Of a stretch of 40,737 bases of DNA, positions 6,195-14,350 are shown piece after piece (within the stretch, counting starts at the first letter, position 1; each line of letters opens with the position of its first letter). The notes under the pieces were generated by a model. It made no database searches. It saw only the letters and a list, made by a program, of their open reading frames with translations, and was not told the origin of the DNA. The position numbers and the translations under genes are program-made. The stretch is from an uncultured Bacilli bacterium (GTDB lineage Bacteria; Bacillota_I; Bacilli_A; RFN20; CAG-631). Location: assembly GCA_934201705.1 (NCBI GenBank), contig CAKPXF010000025.1, positions 1 to 40,737 on the forward strand. The letters run 5' to 3'.

Positions 6195-8546
6195 ATGGTT
6201 TATTTTATGAAATTAAATAAGCATCTTTTATTAAAAACTAACCCAGTAGCATTAAGTGAAAATATTGTATTCTTTAATGATTATCGAATTAGTGTTTTGA
6301 CTAATCAATTATTTAGAATCGAAAGGAGTAGTAAAAAGGAATTTGTTGATAAGGCTAGTATTGCTATAATTAATCGAAATATCAATAATGTTTCGTTCAA
6401 TATAATTATAAATGATATTTTTGTTGAAATTAAAACAAATAAGGTTACTCTACATATTGAAAATGATTTTACTAAAAACTATGTCTTATTAAATAACAAA
6501 AAAGTAAAAATTGATAATAGTGAGAATTTGAAAAGTACAGCTTGTGGGCTTGATGGCTTTGATGGTGATTCTATAAATGTTTACACTAATAAAAATGAAA
6601 AAATTATTTTAGAAAATGGTGTATGCTCTAAAAATGGTGTAGCATTTATTGATGATAGCAATAATCAATTACTCACTGATGAAGGATTAATTGTTGATAG
6701 GAATAATGATGAGATAGACATATATGTATTTGCCTATGGAAATAACTATCAAGAAGCCGTAAAGGACTTTTATAAAATTTCAGGTAATATACCTTACATT
6801 CCCAAATTTGCTTTGGGAATTTGGTGGAGTAGATATCATACTTATAGTGCTGATGAATATTATTGCTTGATGGAAAAATTTGTAAACGAGGGGATTTATT
6901 TATCTGTTGCTACAATTGATATGGATTGGCACCAATCAACTAATATGTATGAATATTTTAAAATCAAAGAATTAAATAGAAATAAGATTGAATATGGATT
7001 TGATATAAATAAGCCAAAATGGAAATGGGGTTGGTGTGGCTATTCTTGGAATAAAGAATTATTTCCTAATCCTAAAGAATTTTTAAAGAATTTGCATAAA
7101 ATGAATTTAAAAGTATTTTTAAATATTCATCCAGATGATATTTGCTGGTATGAAGACAAATATAATGAAATGGCAAGTAAAATGAATGTTAGTAAATTAC
7201 AACCAATAAAACTTGATTTCACTAATGAAAATTTTATTAACAATTATTTTGATATAATGCATCATTGCCTTGAAGAGGATGGGGTTGATTATTGGTGGAT
7301 AGATGACCAAAAGTTCTTTTTATCGCATTATCATTACTTAGATAGCAAGCTTAATAAAACGCCATTGATTCTTTCTCGCTTTACAGGAATTGGCTCACAA
7401 CGCTATCCACTTGGATTTTCAGGAGATAGCGTTATTTCTTGGGATTCTTTAAAATTTTTACCTTATTTTACAAGTAATGCTACAAATATTGGCTATACCT
7501 GGTGGAGTCATGACATTGGTGGCTTTATGTATGGAATAAAAGATGATGAACTTCAACTTCGTTATGTCCAACTTGGCGTTTTTTTGCCTGTTTTAAGGCT
7601 TCATTGTCAAAGCCAAGAAATGCAAACAAAAGAACCTTGGACTTATGATAATGGAATTGGTTCATTAATAAAAGAGCACTTACAATATAGGATAAGATTA
7701 ATTCCTTATATTTATTCTGGAATGTATCGAAATTCAATAGATGGTTATGGATTAATTGAACCACTTTATTATTATGATAAAAGCAATAAAGCTTTTAATT
7801 TTCAAAATGAATATTTTTTTAACGGTCAATTATTAGTTGCTCCAATTGTAAAAAAATCAAATAATAAAAAGTTTTCTAAGGTAGATGTTTATCTTCCAAA
7901 AGGTAATTGGTATGACATTTTTACTAATGATCAGTATGAAGGCGGAAAAGTAAATACAATGTATCGATCGCTAACATCAATCCCAGTTTTAGCACATGAT
8001 GGCTCCATTTATATTTTAAACAATGATGCTTTATCTAATAATTTAAATCCACCAAAATCTCTAAATATTTATATTTATAAGGGAAATGGCGAGTTTGTTT
8101 TTTATGAAGATAATTTAAATAATGAAAGGGTTATTACAACATTTTCTGTTGAAGATATAGAAAACACTTTATATTTTTCAATAATGTTTGTTAATAAAAT
8201 TAAAAATAGAAGTTTCAATTTAATATTTAAAAACATTAAAAATTATGATATTTACACATCAAGTAAAGTAAAAATATTTAATAGTGATGATTTAATTATT
8301 AAAATTGATAAGGTTAATTATGATTTGGTTTATGAATTTCAAATTAAATATGAACCATTAAATAAGTTAGATGTTTTAAAAAGACAAGCCCAATATGTTA
8401 TTTTAAGAATGCAAGGAAATAACGATGAAAGAAATAATTTCTATGAAAGTTTAAAAATTGCTAAAAGCGTTGATGAATATATAGAACTTGTTAATAATGC
8501 TAAAATAGATAAAATGTATAAAAAAAGACTTCTTGAATCTGTTTAA
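6195..8546 (+). CDS. Glycoside hydrolase family 31 (alpha-glucosidase/alpha-xylosidase-like)
   Basis: The 783-residue enzyme has an N-terminal beta-sandwich (about 1-195), a (beta/alpha)8 catalytic barrel (about 200-500) and C-terminal beta domains ending in a helical tail. GH31 signatures: WWSRYHTYS (210-218), IDMDWHQ (241-247), VDYWWIDDQ (364-372) with the probable nucleophile D370, FSGDS (408-412) with the probable acid/base D411, and WWSHDIGG (436-443). There is no signal peptide, so it should hydrolyse alpha-linked oligosaccharides or glycosides inside the cell. The nucleophile motif WWIDDQK departs from the classical WxDMNE, so substrate should not be guessed from maltase-type members. 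The Shine-Dalgarno AAAGGA lies about 20 nt upstream of ATG 6195; ATG 6207 is an alternative start. Confidence 0.9.
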   Translation: MVYFMKLNKHLLLKTNPVALSENIVFFNDYRISVLTNQLFRIERSSKKEFVDKASIAIINRNINNVSFNIIINDIFVEIKTNKVTLHIENDFTKNYVLLNNKKVKIDNSENLKSTACGLDGFDGDSINVYTNKNEKIILENGVCSKNGVAFIDDSNNQLLTDEGLIVDRNNDEIDIYVFAYGNNYQEAVKDFYKISGNIPYIPKFALGIWWSRYHTYSADEYYCLMEKFVNEGIYLSVATIDMDWHQSTNMYEYFKIKELNRNKIEYGFDINKPKWKWGWCGYSWNKELFPNPKEFLKNLHKMNLKVFLNIHPDDICWYEDKYNEMASKMNVSKLQPIKLDFTNENFINNYFDIMHHCLEEDGVDYWWIDDQKFFLSHYHYLDSKLNKTPLILSRFTGIGSQRYPLGFSGDSVISWDSLKFLPYFTSNATNIGYTWWSHDIGGFMYGIKDDELQLRYVQLGVFLPVLRLHCQSQEMQTKEPWTYDNGIGSLIKEHLQYRIRLIPYIYSGMYRNSIDGYGLIEPLYYYDKSNKAFNFQNEYFFNGQLLVAPIVKKSNNKKFSKVDVYLPKGNWYDIFTNDQYEGGKVNTMYRSLTSIPVLAHDGSIYILNNDALSNNLNPPKSLNIYIYKGNGEFVFYEDNLNNERVITTFSVEDIENTLYFSIMFVNKIKNRSFNLIFKNIKNYDIYTSSKVKIFNSDDLIIKIDKVNYDLVYEFQIKYEPLNKLDVLKRQAQYVILRMQGNNDERNNFYESLKIAKSVDEYIELVNNAKIDKMYKKRLLESV

Positions 8547-8589
8547 TAAGTATTTTTTGAAAAAATATATTTTAATAAAAATAGCGATA

Positions 8590-8598
8590 TGGTATAAT
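8590..8598 (+). promoter_or_regulatory. Extended -10 promoter of the scaffold/GGGtGRT operon
   Basis: TGGTATAAT is a perfect extended -10 element. No good -35 lies 16-18 nt upstream, as is allowed for extended -10 promoters. The start would be near 8605, about 38 nt before the ATG at 8643. Confidence 0.6.
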
Positions 8599-8642
8599 TT
8601 TTATGTACGTGAAAAGTGCATGATTTATGGAGGAAATGTAAA

Positions 8643-9335
8643 ATGGAATATACAAATCAAGTAAAAAGTATGTGCAAAGTTACATGTGGTGCTCACCATG
8701 GATGTGCTCCAATTCCAGAAGAGGGAAAATGGGTTTATTCAAGAGAAATTAAAGACATCAGTGGTTTCACACATGGTGTAGGATGGTGTGCTCCTCAACA
8801 AGGTGCTTGTAAAATTTCTTTAAATGTTAAAGAAGGAGTTATTCAAGAAGCTTTAATTGAAACAATTGGCTGTTCTGGTATGACACATTCAGCAGCTATG
8901 GCTGGTGAAGCAATTGTTGGTAAAACAGTCCTTGAAGCAATTAACACTGACTTAGTTTGTGATGCAATTAATACTGCAATGAGAGAATTATTCTTACAAA
9001 TTTGTTATGGTAGAACACAATCTGCTTTTTCTGAAGGCGGACTTGATGTTGGTGCTGGTCTTGAGGATTTAGGAAAAGGCTTAAGAAGTCAAGTTGGTAC
9101 AATTTATTCAACTCTTGAAAAAGGACCTAGATATCTTGAACTTACAGAAGGTTACATTGAAAAGATTGCTTTAGATGCAAACAATGAAATTATTGGCTAT
9201 CAATATTTAAGTTTAGGAAAATTTATGGATTTTGTTAAGTCAGGAATTCCTGCTGAAGAAGCATTAGCAAAAGCAAGAGGTCAATATGGTAGATTTAATG
9301 AAGCTGCTAAAGTTATTGATCCTCGTAAAGAGTAA
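8643..9335 (+). CDS. IscU/NifU-like scaffold protein paired with GGGtGRT protein
   Basis: The 230-residue product contains an IscU-like core: C56 in GACKISLNV and C77 in ETIGCSGMTHS align with the first two cluster ligands of IscU, and C106 or C121 may supply the third. Before the core is an extra cysteine/histidine cluster (MCKVTCGAHHGC, C11, C15, C21), and a C-terminal extension of about 100 residues follows. It is probably an iron-sulfur or metal-binding protein; true scaffold activity is inference. A GTG at 8616 would extend the frame, but ATG 8643 has a strong GGAGGA 8 nt upstream. The GGGtGRT gene follows after 16 nt with its own AGGAGG. Confidence 0.8.
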   Translation: MEYTNQVKSMCKVTCGAHHGCAPIPEEGKWVYSREIKDISGFTHGVGWCAPQQGACKISLNVKEGVIQEALIETIGCSGMTHSAAMAGEAIVGKTVLEAINTDLVCDAINTAMRELFLQICYGRTQSAFSEGGLDVGAGLEDLGKGLRSQVGTIYSTLEKGPRYLELTEGYIEKIALDANNEIIGYQYLSLGKFMDFVKSGIPAEEALAKARGQYGRFNEAAKVIDPRKE

Positions 9336-9351
9336 TTAGGAGGACATAAAT

Positions 9352-10356
9352 ATGGCACTATTTGAAAGCTATGAAAGACGTATTAATCAAATTAATAAAT
9401 GCTTAAATGATAATGGTATTGCATCGATTGAAGATGCTGAAAAATTATGCAAGTCTTATGGACTTGATGTTTATAATCTTGTAAAAGGTATTCAAACAAT
9501 TTGCTTTGAAAATGCATGTTGGGCATACACAGTTGGTGCAGCTTTAGCATTAAAAAATAATGCAAAGAATGCAGCTGAAGCTTCGAAGTGGATTGGCGTT
9601 GGTTTACAATCATTTTGTATTCCAGGTTCAGTAGCTGATGATCGTAAAGTTGGATTAGGACATGGTAACTTAGGTGCTATGCTTCTATCTGATGAAACAA
9701 AATGTTTCTGTTTCTTAGCAGGACATGAATCATTTGCAGCAGCTGAAGGTGCAATTGGTATAGCATTAAAGGCTAATAGAGTTCGTAAGGAGCCTTTAAA
9801 GGTTATATTAAATGGCTTAGGAAAAGATGCTGCTAAAATTATTTCAAGAATTAATGGCTTTACATATGTTGAAACTGTTTTTGATTACTTTACTGGTGAA
9901 TTGAAGATTGTTAGTGAAACTCCATATTCAACAGGAGATAGAGCTAAGGTTAGATGCTATGGCGCTGATGATGTTAGAGAAGGCGTTGCTATTATGTGGC
10001 ATGAAAATGTAGACGTATCAATCACTGGTAACTCTACAAATCCTACAAGATTCCAACACCCAGTTGCTGGAACTTATAAAAAAGAATGTGTTGAAAAAGG
10101 CAAGAAATACTTCTCAGTTGCATCAGGTGGTGGAACTGGAAGAACATTACACCCAGATAATATGGGAGCAGGTCCTGCTTCTTATGGTATGACAGATACT
10201 ATGGGTAGAATGCATTCTGATGCTCAATTTGCTGGTTCATCATCTGTTCCTGCACATGTTGAAATGATGGGCTTAATTGGTATGGGTAATAACCCAATGG
10301 TTGGTGCAACAGTTGCTACAGCAGTAGCAGTAGCTGAAGCATTAGCAAAGAAATAA
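9352..10356 (+). CDS. GGGtGRT-family protein of unknown function
   Basis: The 334-residue product carries the family's name-giving motif (ASGGGTGRTLHPDN, about residues 257-270), a glycine/methionine-rich C-terminus (ASYGMTDTMGRMHSD, GLIGMGNNPMVGAT) and no signal peptide or membrane span, so it is cytoplasmic. This family is conserved in anaerobes and is regularly found beside an IscU/NifU-like gene, as here 16 nt upstream, but no biochemical role is established to my knowledge. Conserved cysteines are few (C32, C52, C112 and others scattered). The operon probably ends before the rpmE promoter; no strong terminator is visible. Confidence 0.82.
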   Translation: MALFESYERRINQINKCLNDNGIASIEDAEKLCKSYGLDVYNLVKGIQTICFENACWAYTVGAALALKNNAKNAAEASKWIGVGLQSFCIPGSVADDRKVGLGHGNLGAMLLSDETKCFCFLAGHESFAAAEGAIGIALKANRVRKEPLKVILNGLGKDAAKIISRINGFTYVETVFDYFTGELKIVSETPYSTGDRAKVRCYGADDVREGVAIMWHENVDVSITGNSTNPTRFQHPVAGTYKKECVEKGKKYFSVASGGGTGRTLHPDNMGAGPASYGMTDTMGRMHSDAQFAGSSSVPAHVEMMGLIGMGNNPMVGATVATAVAVAEALAKK

Positions 10357-10375
10357 TAGATTAATTACAAAACGC

Positions 10376-10404
10376 TTGTATTTTATATTTAAGTGTGGTA
10401 AGAT
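10376..10404 (+). promoter_or_regulatory. rpmE promoter
   Basis: TTGTAT (10376-10381) and TAAGAT (10399-10404) are 17 nt apart, and TGG precedes the -10. The transcript would start near 10411 and carry a leader of about 57 nt. Confidence 0.65.
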
Positions 10405-10410
10405 TATAAA

Positions 10411-10467
10411 CGGACTTAACTTACTTAAGGTTCAAAATGCAACTTTAGGCGGAAGGAGAGATATCTT
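10411..10467 (+). promoter_or_regulatory. rpmE (L31) leader RNA, candidate autoregulatory element
   Basis: The leader can form a 9-bp hairpin, CTTAAGGTT (10424-10432) with AACTTTAGG (10441-10449), loop CAAAATGC, ending just before the Shine-Dalgarno AAGGAG (10453-10458). An alternative 5' hairpin, CTTAA (10415-10419) with TTAAG (10425-10429), uses the same 5' arm, so the two exclude each other. L31 leaders that bind the protein have been proposed in several phyla including Firmicutes; whether this one belongs to a known class needs a covariance search. Confidence 0.5.
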
Positions 10468-10674
10468 ATGAAAGCAAAAATACATCCAAAGTATAATAGA
10501 ATTGTTATTCGTTGTACAACATGTGGTTCTGAATTTGAAACAGGCTCTGTAAAAGAAAATATTACAGTTGACTCATGTTCAAATTGTCACCCATTTTATA
10601 CTGGAAAACAAAGATTTGCCCAAGCAGCTGGTGCAATCGATAAGTTCAATAAGAAATACGGACTTAAGAAGTAA
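10468..10674 (+). CDS. rpmE: 50S ribosomal protein L31, zinc form
   Basis: The 68-residue protein matches the zinc-binding (C+) form of L31: CTTC (C16, C19) and CSNC (C37, C40) supply the metal ligands, and HPFYTGKQR is the family signature. L31 bridges the central protuberance and the 30S head. Its own promoter, leader and terminator make it a single-gene unit. A zinc-free paralogue, if present, is not in this window. Confidence 0.97.
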   Translation: MKAKIHPKYNRIVIRCTTCGSEFETGSVKENITVDSCSNCHPFYTGKQRFAQAAGAIDKFNKKYGLKK

Positions 10675-10686
10675 AATATTAAAAAT

Positions 10687-10719
10687 AATAGCCATGGTTA
10701 ATATTCCATGGCTATTTTT
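10687..10719. terminator. Bidirectional terminator between rpmE and trmK
   Basis: A perfect 11-bp stem (AATAGCCATGG 10687-10697, CCATGGCTATT 10706-10716) with an 8-nt loop has T-rich flanks on both strands. It serves the convergent rpmE (+) and trmK (-) transcripts; its loop and right arm overlap the last codons of trmK. Confidence 0.9.
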
Positions 10720-11363
10720 ATTTGCTTTATTTTGTTTTTAATTTTAAGTTCTTCTTCGTAACTACCTTTAAAATCAGTTAATATTGTCTCATATTTATTG
10801 ATTTCATTTTCAAGCTTTTTAATAAATAATGGATCTTTATTTTTTAAATTAATAGGTCCGTATTCAATTTCTATTTCATTAAGCATTTGATGCCCTTTTG
10901 CTGTTTTAATTATTTCATAAAACTTTTTATTACAAAAAGCAATTTTTTCATCAATTATTTTATAATTATTTTCTGTTAGATATTTTCTAAGTAAAGGAAC
11001 GTTAATATTTGCTTGTAAAATATAATATGGGTAGTCATATTCTTTTTTGTTTAGGATATCGATTATTAAGTTTCCACCCATTCCAGCTATTACAACAAAA
11101 TCAGCATATTCTTGATTAATTAATCCATTTGCTAGTTTTGTTTCTATTTTTCCTTCAAGGTTATATTTAATAATATTATCTAAAGCTTTATTTAATGGAT
11201 TTATAGCTACATCTGAAGCTATAACTTTTTTAACGATGTTGTTTTGAATTAAATAAATTGGTAAATACCCATGATCTGTACCTACATCAATTAAGGTATT
11301 ACAATTATTAACAAGCGAGGCAATTGTTAATAAACGATTATCTAATTTTATTGAATTAGACAT
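10698..11363 (-). CDS. trmK: tRNA (adenine22-N1)-methyltransferase TrmK
   Basis: The 221-residue protein has a Rossmann methyltransferase fold: motif I DVGTDHGYL (26-34) for S-adenosylmethionine, an acidic ribose contact SDV (50-52), and AGMGG (93-97), which is characteristic of TrmK/YqfN. A C-terminal helical segment of about 60 residues should bind tRNA. It methylates N1 of A22 in the tRNA D-arm. It is the last gene of glyQS-dnaG-rpoD-trmK and starts 1 nt after the rpoD stop, so its binding site lies inside rpoD. This rpoD-trmK link is common in Bacillota. Confidence 0.9.
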   Translation of the reverse strand: MSNSIKLDNRLLTIASLVNNCNTLIDVGTDHGYLPIYLIQNNIVKKVIASDVAINPLNKALDNIIKYNLEGKIETKLANGLINQEYADFVVIAGMGGNLIIDILNKKEYDYPYYILQANINVPLLRKYLTENNYKIIDEKIAFCNKKFYEIIKTAKGHQMLNEIEIEYGPINLKNKDPLFIKKLENEINKYETILTDFKGSYEEELKIKNKIKQIKIAMEY

Positions 11364-11364
11364 A

Positions 11365-12531
11365 TTACTTTTCTCTATAATCGCCTAATTTTTTAGAACG
11401 AGAAGGATGTCTTAGTTTCCTTAAAGCTTTTGCTTCAATTTGTCTAATTCTTTCTCTTGTAACATTGAACTCTTTACCAACCTCTTCAAGGGTATGTGGT
11501 CTATTATCACCAAGGCCATAACGAAGTTGTAATACCTTTGCTTCACGAGGGGTAAGCTCTTTTAATATGTCTTGTAACTCATTCTTTAATAATTCGTTAC
11601 TTGCATATTCATTTGGCGTCATTACTTCTTTATCTTCAATAAAGTCGCCTAAATGTGAATCATCCTCTTCGCCAATTGGAGTTTCAAGTGAAACAGGCTC
11701 AAGGTTGATTCTTTGAATTTGTCTTACTCTTTCAGGAGTAATATCTCCATCCATTTTTGCAGCAATTTCATCAGCAGTTGGCTCTCTTCCTAATTCTTGA
11801 GTTAATTGGCGTTGAATACGTGTCATTTTATTAATTGTTTCAACCATGTGAACAGGAATTCTAATCGTACGAGCTTGATCAGCAATAGCTCTAGTTATTG
11901 CTTGCTTAATCCACCATGTTGCATATGTTGAAAATTTAAATCCTTTTGTATAATCAAATTTTTCAACTGCCTTAATTAAGCCAATATTTCCTTCTTGAAT
12001 TAAATCTAAAAAAGAAAGTCCACGACCTAAGAAATGCTTTGCAATTGAAACAACTAGTCTCAAATTGGCAGATATAAGTTCATTTTTGGCTTCAACATCG
12101 CCCTCTTTTGCTCTTTGCGCAAGCTCTAATTCTCTATCACCTAATAATTGTACTTTACCAATTTCTTTTAAATACATCTTAACAGGGTCATTAATCTTGG
12201 CATTGCTATCAATATCAATTTTACTCAAATCATCGATTTCAACATCGTTGATTAAATCTTCATCGTCCTCTGCTGGAATAAATACATCATCATCAAGTAG
12301 AAGGTTATCTTCAAGCTCTGGATTTTTTGAAAAGTCAACATCCATATTTTCAATATCTTCTTCAGCAGATAAAATTTCATCAATTAAGTCAGCCATCTCT
12401 TCATCATCCATATCAATAGTTTGGCAAGCTTTAATTATTTCATCATCCTTAACCTTTTTACCACTTTTTATTAAAGATACAAAATAATCCTTAATTTGAT
12501 CTGCATTTTCAAATACTATTTTATTGTCCAT
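11365..12531 (-). CDS. rpoD: Primary RNA polymerase sigma factor
   Basis: The 388-residue protein is the housekeeping sigma (SigA). Region 1.2 begins near 113 (DPVKMYLKEIG), region 2 spans 146-222 with the promoter-melting stretch FKFSTYATWWIKQAI (199-213), region 3 is at about 230-300, and region 4 at 320-382 holds the -35 helix-turn-helix (LEEVGKEFNVTRERIRQIE). Residues 40-107 form a very acidic linker, consistent with region 1.1. It overlaps the end of dnaG by 11 nt and has GGAGGAATAAACA directly before ATG. The dnaG-rpoD order is the classical macromolecular synthesis operon. Confidence 0.98.
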   Translation of the reverse strand: MDNKIVFENADQIKDYFVSLIKSGKKVKDDEIIKACQTIDMDDEEMADLIDEILSAEEDIENMDVDFSKNPELEDNLLLDDDVFIPAEDDEDLINDVEIDDLSKIDIDSNAKINDPVKMYLKEIGKVQLLGDRELELAQRAKEGDVEAKNELISANLRLVVSIAKHFLGRGLSFLDLIQEGNIGLIKAVEKFDYTKGFKFSTYATWWIKQAITRAIADQARTIRIPVHMVETINKMTRIQRQLTQELGREPTADEIAAKMDGDITPERVRQIQRINLEPVSLETPIGEEDDSHLGDFIEDKEVMTPNEYASNELLKNELQDILKELTPREAKVLQLRYGLGDNRPHTLEEVGKEFNVTRERIRQIEAKALRKLRHPSRSKKLGDYREK

Positions 12532-14338
12532 TGTTTATTCCTCCAATTTTACCACTTTTTTTATTTGCTATTTTTTGCTTTAATACTATAGCTTTTTTTA
12601 TACACTCATTCATTTCTAATGTTGAGTTAGCGTATTTTAATTCATCAGTTACTTTCTCTAGTTCTTCCTCAAGAGGGGTTATTTCATTTATTTCATATAT
12701 TAAATCGTTAAAATATCTTTTTGAAAAGGTTGGATAATTATTCTTGTTTTCATCAATAAATGATAGTGTTTTTATTAAAGTATCATCTTCTTGAAAGTCT
12801 GTAGATACCTTTGTAAATAAATCAGCAATCATATAATCTGAATTAAACTTTTCTTTATTTTCTTTATAATAATCACTTATTAAAAAGGCAAGCTTTCTAT
12901 ATCCATCATCTTTTAAATATACTGTACTGTTTATAAAAATTTCAATTGCTTCTGGGGAATCAATCATTTGTGTCAAAACCCTTAATTGTAAATCTTGATA
13001 TTTATTGAGCTTAACATAATTTTTTATTTCGAGTATTGGCGAATTTGTATTGTTTTTCTTTTCGCTTTGTATAAGCTGATTAATAGTAGATATTGAAAAT
13101 CCTAGTTCCTTATGTAATTTATCAACATATAAATCTATATCTTCATCACTCATTTTGGAAATTTGTTTGCACATTTTTTTCAAAAAGCTTTTTTTACTTT
13201 CATTGTTATCTAATTCATTTAGTTTTGAAGCTACATAAAAATTAAAATCGAATGCTGACATTTCTACGTCATGCAAGTGTTTAAGTAAAGCCTCACCACC
13301 ATATTTATCTATAAATTCATCCAAATCCTTTACATCATTATAGTGAGGTATAACTTTTACTTCTATATCCAAATTTAATAATTCGTTAGCCAACTTATTA
13401 GCATTCAAATTTCCAGGGTTATCACCATCTAAACATAAAACTATAGTAACACCTAAATATTTAAATATTTTTAAATGTTCATTTGTAAATGCTGTCCCCA
13501 TTAAAGCAACAGCATTTTTTACATTTGCTCTATAAAGTGCAATGCAATCCATATAACCTTCGCAAATATACATTTTCTTATCTTGTTTAATATAAGGAAG
13601 GGCATTAGAATAATTATATAGTGTTTTGCCTTTTGTAAATATTGATGTTTCAGGAGAATTAACATATTTTGCCATATCGGATTTTTCTATAATTCTTCCA
13701 GAAAAAGCAACAATTTTGCCGTTTAAATCAGTAAGTGGGAAAATTAATCTATTAGAAAATCTATCCTTTAATTCGCCATCAGTATCAATAACTAAACCAG
13801 AGCGAAAGATGTCTTCTTTTTTATAGCCTTTATTTTCTAAATATAAAGGTAATTTGTTAAAATCAGGAGAGTACCCTATATTAAAATCAGCTATTATTTG
13901 TGTGTCTAATTTTCTATTTGCACAATAATCTAATGCATTTTTACTTGCAAATAAAGAATTTTTATAAAATGTTGTTGCATCTATTAGAATATCATAAATT
14001 GTTTTGTCTTTTAAATTAATTACTTCATCTTTTTTTTGATTTGATAATTGAAATTCAATCCCAACTAAATCAGCCACTTCTTTAACTGCTTGCATATAAG
14101 GCATTTTTTTGTATTTTTGTAAAAATGTAAAAACGTTCCCCGCCGCATTGCATACAAAACATTTGTAAATTTGCTTTTCTTTACTTATAGACATTGATGG
14201 ATTTGTGTCATTATGAAAAGGACATATAGCAAAGAAATTTTTACCTTTACGTGTGACACTTATATGCCTTGAAATTATATCAACGATATCAGCATGCTGC
14301 CTTATTTCATTAATTTTTTCAATTGTATTATTATCCAT
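12521..14338 (-). CDS. dnaG: DNA primase
   Basis: The 605-residue primase synthesises RNA primers at the replication fork. An N-terminal zinc finger uses C39, H42, C60 and C63; the catalytic core follows, with TOPRIM motifs CEGYMD (E260) and CLDGDNPG (D304, D306); the C-terminal 150 or so residues form the helicase-binding domain. AAGGAGA precedes the ATG in the 12-nt gap after glyQS. The 3' end overlaps rpoD by 11 nt, so primase and sigma factor are translationally linked. Confidence 0.97.
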   Translation of the reverse strand: MDNNTIEKINEIRQHADIVDIISRHISVTRKGKNFFAICPFHNDTNPSMSISKEKQIYKCFVCNAAGNVFTFLQKYKKMPYMQAVKEVADLVGIEFQLSNQKKDEVINLKDKTIYDILIDATTFYKNSLFASKNALDYCANRKLDTQIIADFNIGYSPDFNKLPLYLENKGYKKEDIFRSGLVIDTDGELKDRFSNRLIFPLTDLNGKIVAFSGRIIEKSDMAKYVNSPETSIFTKGKTLYNYSNALPYIKQDKKMYICEGYMDCIALYRANVKNAVALMGTAFTNEHLKIFKYLGVTIVLCLDGDNPGNLNANKLANELLNLDIEVKVIPHYNDVKDLDEFIDKYGGEALLKHLHDVEMSAFDFNFYVASKLNELDNNESKKSFLKKMCKQISKMSDEDIDLYVDKLHKELGFSISTINQLIQSEKKNNTNSPILEIKNYVKLNKYQDLQLRVLTQMIDSPEAIEIFINSTVYLKDDGYRKLAFLISDYYKENKEKFNSDYMIADLFTKVSTDFQEDDTLIKTLSFIDENKNNYPTFSKRYFNDLIYEINEITPLEEELEKVTDELKYANSTLEMNECIKKAIVLKQKIANKKSGKIGGINNGQ

Positions 14339-14350
14339 TGATTCTCCTTA

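Noticed and set aside
8551..8567. TATTTTT-TGA-AAAAATA hairpin as GH31 terminator
   Set aside because: The stem is A/T only with a 3-nt loop and no proper T-tail; too weak to call.
12065..12487. 140-residue serine-rich frame antisense to rpoD
   Set aside because: It mirrors the Asp/Glu-rich codons of the rpoD acidic linker (GAT/GAA read backwards give Ser/Phe) and is a shadow.
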